Shown here: positions 6,802-10,685 of the stretch, piece by piece
Layout of the letters: every line of letters starts with the position of its first letter
How positions within the stretch are numbered: position 1 is the first letter of the stretch
Translations under genes and position numbers: made by a program
DNA from: Eubacteriales Family XIII. Incertae Sedis bacterium
GTDB taxonomy: Bacteria; Bacillota; Clostridia; Peptostreptococcales; Anaerovoracaceae
Assembly: GCA_031287295.1 (NCBI GenBank)
Contig: JAITTH010000047.1
Coordinates: 1-10,685 of the forward strand
Reading direction: 5' to 3'
Length of the DNA: 10,685 nucleotides
Notes under the pieces: generated by a model
Seen by the model: only the letters and a program-made list of their open reading frames with translations
Databases searched by the model: none
Told to the model about the DNA's origin: nothing

Positions 6802-6993
6802 ATTTGTCTTCGCACCCCTTTAATCGTGGCTCGCCGATAACAAAATTTGTTCCATTGCGGTTCATTCGTTTCAAGTGATACAATTTTATTACTTTATTAC
6901 ATGAGACTAAGTATATCAGTTATAATAAATTGTGTAAACATATGGTCGAGGTGGAAACCGAAGAAAACATCCATCAGGATAGAGGAGATCGGC
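6802..6993. promoter_or_regulatory. Divergent control region between purB and proA
   Basis: All promoters for the purB-proB-proC-nudF-hscC cluster and for proA probably lie in these 192 bp, the only sizeable gap between them. The middle is AT-rich (about 6838-6935). It holds a -10-like TATAAT for proA and a 13-bp odd palindrome AACAAAATTTGTT (6839-6851) just upstream of purB. On the minus strand TTAGTC (6910-6905), 16 bases and TAAAAT (6888-6883) form a weak candidate purB promoter. The plus-strand leader has GAGGTGGAAACCG (6949-6961), faintly like a T-box core, but the leader is far too short for a T-box riboswitch. Confidence 0.55.
6921..6926 (+). promoter_or_regulatory. proA: Probable -10 box of the proA promoter
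   Basis: A consensus TATAAT at the right place would start transcription near 6933, giving a leader of about 60 nt before proA. No good -35 is present: the best is TTACAT at 6897-6902, 18 bases upstream and a poor match. The promoter may therefore be weak or need an activator. Confidence 0.4.
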
Positions 6994-8286
6994 ATGGAAA
7001 ATCAAAGCGTTAAGAGGATTGCAGAAGCCGTAAAGCTTGACAGTTTTGCTTTGGCAGCAGCGACGGAATCGATTCGAAACGTCGCCCTTAAAGCCATTGC
7101 AAACGCCCTTGCAGAACACAAGGACGGCATCATCGCTGCAAACGAAAAAGATCTTCGTTTGGCAGAGCAAAGTGGCATTGCCTCACCCATTTTAAAGCGT
7201 TTGAAATTCGATGAGACAAAGCTTGGCGATGTCATTCGCGGCATTGAAGATTTGATCGACCTGCCTGACCCTGTCGGGCGAAAATTATCAAGGCGACAAC
7301 TTGACGACAATTTAATTCTCGAAAAAGTCTCCTGTCCCATCGGCGTCATTGGGGTCATATTTGAATCGCGACCCGATGCCCTCGTTCAAATTGTTTCTCT
7401 TTGTTTGAAAAGTGGTAATTGCGCCATTCTCAAGGGTGGCAGTGAAGCTCAAAATACAAACAAAGCGTTGTTCGACGCAATCTATGATGCGGGAATCGCA
7501 TCCGGCCTTCCCAAGGGGTTTTTGACGCTGCTGCAATCGCGAGAAGATATTGGAGAACTGCTCCAGTGTCATGAATCCATCGACCTCATCATTCCACGAG
7601 GGTCCAACGAATTTGTGCGCTATATCATGAATCACTCTGAGATTCCGGTCATGGGACACGCCGACGGCATCTGCCACATCTATGTGGACAAGGCTGCCGA
7701 TATCGAAAAAGCAATTCCGATTATTTTGGACAGTAAGACACAGTATGTCGCAGCATGCAACGCGGTAGAAACCGTGCTTGTACATGAAGACATCGCGAAG
7801 GATTTGCTCCCGCCACTTGCAAAGGCACTGAAAGCTCGTGACGTATCGCTTTACGGCTGCGCTCGTGCAATGGAAATTCTCTCCGATATCGCCGCAGCAG
7901 ATGAAACAGCGTATTTTACCGAGTATTTGGACTACACCGTCAATCTGAAAGTTCTTGCGAACTTAGACGAGGCCATCGACCACATTAACCGTTACGGTTC
8001 GCACCATACCGACTGTATTCTCACGGAAGATACAGAGACTGCCGAAAAATTCATGCAACGCGTTGACTCCGCCGGGGTTTATCAAAACTGCTCCACGCGA
8101 TTCGCCGACGGATTTCGCTACGGATTCGGTGCGGAAGTAGGGATTAGCACAGGGAAATTGCATGCACGTGGTCCTGTCGGACTGGAGGGGCTTTCCACCT
8201 ATAAATATAAATTGTTTGGAGATGGACAAATCGTCGATGACTATGCGACGGGAAAGAAAACGTTCCATTTCAAAGAACTTTCCTAA
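6994..8286 (+). CDS. proA: Glutamate-5-semialdehyde dehydrogenase (gamma-glutamyl phosphate reductase)
   Basis: Second enzyme of proline synthesis: reduces the ProB product with NADPH to glutamate 5-semialdehyde, which cyclises to the ProC substrate. The 430-residue protein has the aldehyde-dehydrogenase-like fold. CPIGVIGVIFESRPDAL (114-130) is the cofactor-binding segment, LKGGSEA (146-152) follows, IPRGSNEFVRY is at 200-210, catalytic Cys255 lies in SKTQYVAACNAVE (247-259), and the family signature ends EAIDHINRYGSHHTDCI (326-342). The frame is open from 6847, but the first 49 codons lie in the AT-rich promoter region and are not family-like. ATG 6994 has AGAGGAG six bases upstream and gives the normal length. 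It is transcribed away from purB-proB-proC, an unusual split of the pathway into divergent units. Confidence 0.95.
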   Translation: MENQSVKRIAEAVKLDSFALAAATESIRNVALKAIANALAEHKDGIIAANEKDLRLAEQSGIASPILKRLKFDETKLGDVIRGIEDLIDLPDPVGRKLSRRQLDDNLILEKVSCPIGVIGVIFESRPDALVQIVSLCLKSGNCAILKGGSEAQNTNKALFDAIYDAGIASGLPKGFLTLLQSREDIGELLQCHESIDLIIPRGSNEFVRYIMNHSEIPVMGHADGICHIYVDKAADIEKAIPIILDSKTQYVAACNAVETVLVHEDIAKDLLPPLAKALKARDVSLYGCARAMEILSDIAAADETAYFTEYLDYTVNLKVLANLDEAIDHINRYGSHHTDCILTEDTETAEKFMQRVDSAGVYQNCSTRFADGFRYGFGAEVGISTGKLHARGPVGLEGLSTYKYKLFGDGQIVDDYATGKKTFHFKELS

Positions 8287-8303
8287 GAAAAATAAGGCGG
8301 AAT

Positions 8304-9224
8304 ATGAAAACAATGATAGAATTCGCCGGGCTCAATGTCGAAGAAGACAAGGGTAACGATAATTTGTTTTTCGTATCTCGAGAGGATATCCCGGATGGCG
8401 TAGGGTTTGAACATTATGATGCCACGCACTTGACCTTTCTTGCAGGAATTTTGCTGTTCATCATCGCCTTCGCCATCCTGTATCGACGCGTCGGCAGGGT
8501 CCGTTCCGATCGTGGGACCGATTCGATTGCGAGCGAATCGCCGGTCGCTATGGTTGAGTCGCCGGTCGCTGCGAACGAAGCGCCGAAACAATTTGCCTAC
8601 CTAAACGCACAAAATGCCACCCAACAAAAACTACGCTACCTCATAGCGGGTCTCATCGTCGGAATGGAAATTGCAAAACATCTACTCTGCGCCTTTACCG
8701 GGGTTTATACCTGGCAGATTTTGCCTCTGCACCTCTGTGGTATGAGCATCTTTATGATTGCCATCCACACGGTTCACCCAACGCGTTTTACGGCAGAGTT
8801 TTTATATTGCCTGAGCATTCCAGGCGCAATTTCCGCCCTGCTTTTTGCAGATTGGACAATGTATCCGGTCTGGAATTTCTTCTGTCTACAGAGTTTTTTG
8901 ATTCATATGCTCGAGATTACGTATCCGGTCATGCTCTTAGCATCCGGACAGATGCGCCCCAAACTCCGCAACTTGTGGATGCCCGCCATCTATATCGCAA
9001 TCATCGCACCGATCATTTATCATTTAAACCACTTGCTTGATACAAATTTCTTCTTCATTAACGAAGCGGCACCGGGTTCACCCCTATCTTTTCTACAGTC
9101 TTTCCTGGGAAGTCCCGGCTATGTTTTTGGCGCAGCAGGGCTCTTGGTCCTCATTTGGCTCATACTCTACGCACCCGTGGAGATTGGTCGAAAATTACAC
9201 ACGTTGCGAACCGAAAAGATTTGA
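8304..9224 (+). CDS. YwaF/TIGR02206-type integral membrane protein
   Basis: A 306-residue membrane protein with seven predicted helices at about 43-60, 111-129, 137-156, 165-183, 192-213, 224-245 and 272-290. The IAKHLLC segment, the LPLHLCGMSIF motif (140-150) starting helix 3 and the overall pattern fit the YwaF/TIGR02206 family (Treponema TP0381 type), whose function is not established. The recognition is from memory of motifs and is moderate. The loop between helices 1 and 2 (about 62-108) is long and low in complexity, with a repeated ESPVA. Start ATG 8304 has AAGGCGG just upstream and follows proA by 17 bp, so the two are probably cotranscribed. A second ATG at 8313 is possible. No signal peptide is seen; the first ~40 residues are hydrophilic. 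Nothing shows a role in proline metabolism. Confidence 0.75.
   Translation: MKTMIEFAGLNVEEDKGNDNLFFVSREDIPDGVGFEHYDATHLTFLAGILLFIIAFAILYRRVGRVRSDRGTDSIASESPVAMVESPVAANEAPKQFAYLNAQNATQQKLRYLIAGLIVGMEIAKHLLCAFTGVYTWQILPLHLCGMSIFMIAIHTVHPTRFTAEFLYCLSIPGAISALLFADWTMYPVWNFFCLQSFLIHMLEITYPVMLLASGQMRPKLRNLWMPAIYIAIIAPIIYHLNHLLDTNFFFINEAAPGSPLSFLQSFLGSPGYVFGAAGLLVLIWLILYAPVEIGRKLHTLRTEKI
8519..8570 (+). repeat. Short inverted and direct repeats inside the membrane protein gene
   Basis: CGATTCG (8519-8525) and CGAATCG (8534-8540) form a perfect 7-bp stem with an 8-base loop. They are followed by two 15-base copies of GARTCGCCGGTCGCT at 8535-8549 and 8556-8570, 21 bases apart and differing at one position. 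In the protein they encode the repeated ESPVA of the helix 1-2 loop. The reading frame is preserved (21 = 7 codons), so copy number could vary without a frameshift. Confidence 0.7.
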
Positions 9225-9237
9225 TCTTTAAGTTAAG

Positions 9238-10685
9238 TTAAAAGAGATTAATCGAAAGTATGGTCTTGAATGGCTTTGCCGGCAGTCCCGCACTGTTAAA
9301 GATATTCATTTCGCAGTATCCCGCCCAGGCAAAGAGGAGCTGCACATCGGCACCTTGGATGAATTTCGGGCTATGTATTTCAATACAATCTGTATGAAGC
9401 ACCACCGTAAACTTGTCTATGTTCTCTCCGTTGACAAGAATCTTAAAAACGTTTCCACCTGTGCCCTTCTGCACGAGTCCATTTCCGGTATGAAGAAAGT
9501 TTAAAATCATGACACCCGAATCAAAATGTACGGTTGCTATTTCAGGTGGATCGCATAATACACTTTCTCCGTAGATCTTTCCCCGCGCCATCAAGGCAAG
9601 GCGTTCTCCGACAGGTCTTTTGGTTTTGGGATGGACGTTGTTTCTCATCCCAACATCCATAATGGAGACCATATAGGTGTTTTCAACATTTTTGCTCACC
9701 CATTCCTGTTTTTCTCTAATGCGCGGAAAATTTCGACCGGAACCCATCTGTGATTTTTCATACGGCGCAAGCTGCACAAAGAGAAAAGGCAACGATTCAG
9801 CCCATGCATCACGCCAACAGCGTATAACCGAAGCAAATAAATCTGCATAACGATCGGCTTGCCTTTCGTCATATTCACCCTGATACCAGATGACACCTCT
9901 GCACGAAAATCCGGCGATTTTTTCGACCATCGTATGGTAAAGTGCGCCCGGTCTATTGGGGTCGGCAGGACCTTTGGTCTGTGTGTAGGGGAGGACCTTT
10001 AACACCGCGGGAAGTGCCATCAGGGTCTGAAGGAGGTTCGTTTTACCAGACATCATGTTTTCGGTCACTTTTTGCATCCGTCTTGAAGCAATGAGCGCTC
10101 TTGCCACCTTGCCCTTTTTCTCGTATTTCACCATGTCAAGGTCTTTGGTTGACTCTTCGTAGGATTCCGTGTAATAAACGAGATTGGGACTTTCGCGCAA
10201 ATAGTTCTCGTCTAACCACGCTGCCGCGCCCGTTCCCGCCCAATTGCATCCGACAAGACCGATGGAAACGCCCTGTGCCTCTCGGAGTACCTGCGCAAAA
10301 TAGAGTCCGACAGCCGAAAACGATGCCGCGTTTTCCGGGACGAAGGTCAGCCATCGATCCATCGCGGTCGTATCTTTGAATCCTTCTGCCTCTTCGCCCT
10401 CAAATGAGAACTTTCCCACATCATAAAAGCGAAGATGCACATCGTTTGCAGAAGAGATCGTCGTATCGGCATCCATATCGTAGCGGAGTGGAAATTCCAT
10501 ATTGCTCTGTCCCCCGGCAACCCACACTTCACCGATATCCACATTCCGTAAAGTTACAGAATCCTGCAACCCGGATACGGTTAACGTGGTATCCCAGGCT
10601 GCTTCGTGCGCAGAAATGACAAATGAAAACATCCCTGCGGTCTTTGCACCCTCATAGACGACGGTCTCTCCAAGCTGCACCGTGA
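9238..10685 (-). CDS. Sialate O-acetylesterase-like SGNH hydrolase, N-terminus beyond right edge
   Basis: At least 480 residues are visible; the frame stays open through the right edge, so the true start is outside. It first shows the end of a beta-rich N-terminal domain, then EVWVAGGQSNMEF with nucleophile Ser (residue 59 counting from the GTG at 10680). GLVGCNWAGTGAAAWLD (141-157), GVIWYQGEYDERQADRY (262-278) and VHPKTKRPVGERLALMAR (349-366) follow, the last with the probable catalytic His350. This is the SASA/sialate O-acetylesterase family, which removes acetyl groups from sialic acids or, in many bacteria, from other acetylated glycans. The family is clear, the substrate is not. The position before the HP is Asn-Val where bacterial relatives usually have Asp-Ile. 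No signal peptide can be judged. It converges on the membrane protein gene with 13 bp between stops. Confidence 0.85.
   Translation of the reverse strand, partial: TVQLGETVVYEGAKTAGMFSFVISAHEAAWDTTLTVSGLQDSVTLRNVDIGEVWVAGGQSNMEFPLRYDMDADTTISSANDVHLRFYDVGKFSFEGEEAEGFKDTTAMDRWLTFVPENAASFSAVGLYFAQVLREAQGVSIGLVGCNWAGTGAAAWLDENYLRESPNLVYYTESYEESTKDLDMVKYEKKGKVARALIASRRMQKVTENMMSGKTNLLQTLMALPAVLKVLPYTQTKGPADPNRPGALYHTMVEKIAGFSCRGVIWYQGEYDERQADRYADLFASVIRCWRDAWAESLPFLFVQLAPYEKSQMGSGRNFPRIREKQEWVSKNVENTYMVSIMDVGMRNNVHPKTKRPVGERLALMARGKIYGESVLCDPPEIATVHFDSGVMILNFLHTGNGLVQKGTGGNVFKILVNGENIDKFTVVLHTDCIEIHSPKFIQGADVQLLFAWAGYCEMNIFNSAGLPAKPFKTILSINLF

Noticed and set aside
6933..6993. T-box-like GAGGTGGAAACCG in the proA leader
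   Set aside because: The leader is only about 60 nt, with no specifier loop, no exact TGGNACCGCG and no terminator. A T-box riboswitch does not fit.
6847..6993. 49-codon N-terminal extension of proA
   Set aside because: It lies in the AT-rich promoter region, encodes non-family sequence and lacks a ribosome site, while ATG 6994 has a strong one.
9216..9240. Possible bidirectional terminator between the convergent genes
   Set aside because: Only a 5-bp AAGAT/ATCTT stem with a 3-base loop and no proper T-tract; too weak to call.

Overview
The window looks like chromosomal DNA of a low- to mid-GC Firmicute, most likely an anaerobic member of the Clostridia. Three things point that way: strong AGGAG/GAGGTG-type ribosome sites, a PurB of the long (~480 aa) clostridial/eukaryote-like class, and a ProB without a PUA domain. 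I cannot name the species. Most of the window is ordinary core metabolism. The first ~1.25 kb is visibly AT-richer and carries accessory genes.

Layout. (1) 1-523: the start of an unrecognised minus-strand gene running off the left edge (1-307), with a possible extended -10 promoter upstream. (2) 524-1252: a compact minus-strand toxin-antitoxin module, with an AbrB-type antitoxin followed by a PIN-domain toxin. It has its own well-formed promoter (TTTACA-17-TATAGT) and a perfect 10-bp inverted repeat just downstream that is probably its operator. (3) 1360-6801: a tightly packed minus-strand cluster, in transcription order purB, proB, proC, nudF and hscC. Gaps are 23 bp, 19 bp, a 4-bp overlap and 64 bp. 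(4) 6802-6993: a 192-bp divergent control region. (5) 6994-9224, plus strand: proA, then a seven-helix YwaF/TIGR02206-type membrane protein 17 bp downstream. (6) 9238-10685, minus strand: a sialate O-acetylesterase-like SGNH hydrolase, N-terminus cut off by the right edge, convergent with the membrane protein gene and only 13 bp from it.

How the genes work together. ProB, ProA and ProC make up the complete glutamate-to-proline route. proB and proC lie on one side of the divergent control region and proA on the other, so one 192-bp segment may set expression of the whole pathway. PurB serves purine synthesis, NudF is probably an ADP-ribose/nucleotide-sugar pyrophosphatase, and HscC is a specialised short Hsp70. 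No J-domain partner for HscC is visible here; the toxin-antitoxin module sits where a downstream partner could have been.

I found no RNA genes, CRISPR arrays, insertion sequences, phage genes or convincing rho-independent terminators. I see no clear new biological system. The points most worth a second look are the toxin-antitoxin operator and TTG toxin start, the split proline pathway around a shared control region, the orphan hscC in a biosynthetic operon, and the unknown left-edge gene.
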